A DNA stretch of 64,000 nucleotides from Frigoribacterium sp. SL97 (GTDB lineage: Bacteria; Actinomycetota; Actinomycetes; Actinomycetales; Microbacteriaceae). Positions 63,205-64,000 of the stretch are shown here, in pieces. The position numbers and the translations under genes are program-made. The stretch is taken from assembly GCF_026625765.1 (NCBI RefSeq), contig NZ_CP113062.1:682001-746000 (forward strand). Direction: 5' to 3'. The notes under the pieces were generated by a model. The model saw only the letters and a program-made list of their open reading frames with translations, made no database searches and had not been told where the DNA came from. The stretch's first letter is position 1; every line of letters starts with the position of its first letter.

Positions 63205-64000
<796 letters not shown>

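Overview
The window is about 70% GC, densely packed chromosomal DNA from a motile actinobacterium, most probably Microbacteriaceae. The evidence is the rpoB-rpoC and rpsL-rpsG-fusA-tuf blocks, many GTG/TTG starts, and no outer-membrane pilus or flagellar parts (no secretin, no FlgH/FlgI). No rRNA, tRNA, CRISPR array or insertion sequence was seen, and every gene called here is intact apart from the two cut by the window ends.

Layout. 1-2594: end of a flagellin gene, then fliD, fliS and a FliT-like gene. 2625-7195: a CitMHS-type citrate/metal carrier divergent from a CitA/DcuS-type sensor kinase and its response regulator. 7363-8605: a small membrane protein and a lipoprotein with an internally duplicated domain. 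8693-19737: flgBC-fliEFG-fliHIJ, an NlpC/P60 peptidase, fliK-flgD-flgE. 19880-23704 (minus strand): an island with a retron-type reverse transcriptase and three membrane proteins. 23853-35649: flbD-motAB, fliMNOPQR-flhBA, a GTPase-less flhF, csrA. 35939-36796: a spermidine-synthase-like gene. 37117-45919: rpoB, rpoC and a double GNAT acetyltransferase. 46085-59818: a complete monoderm type IV pilus locus (pilB, pilT, pilC, major pilin, three minor pilin-like genes, prepilin peptidase, pilM, pilN, pilO) and a small membrane protein. 60029-64000: rpsL, rpsG, fusA and the start of tuf.

The flagellar genes encode filament, cap, rod, hook, MS ring, switch, stator and the export apparatus with its ATPase, chained by 1- or 4-base stop/start overlaps. 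Four blocks start at promoters of one shape, CTWACGYC-N12-GCCGATAG (one with a degenerate -10), typical of a sigma-28 (FliA) regulon. Two of these promoters are followed, at identical spacing, by a conserved ~40 bp leader element. FliM has no recognisable CheY-binding N-terminus and no chemotaxis genes are in view.

The least expected content is (i) the retron-like reverse transcriptase inside the flagellar cluster, with a repeat-rich upstream region; (ii) a dispersed 11-mer AGGAGGCGCGG, 24 exact copies on both strands, often paired into terminator-like hairpins and also sitting in frame inside genes; (iii) several 50-65 bp imperfect palindromes between genes, two of them clear relatives of each other; and (iv) the conserved leader element after the flagellar promoters.
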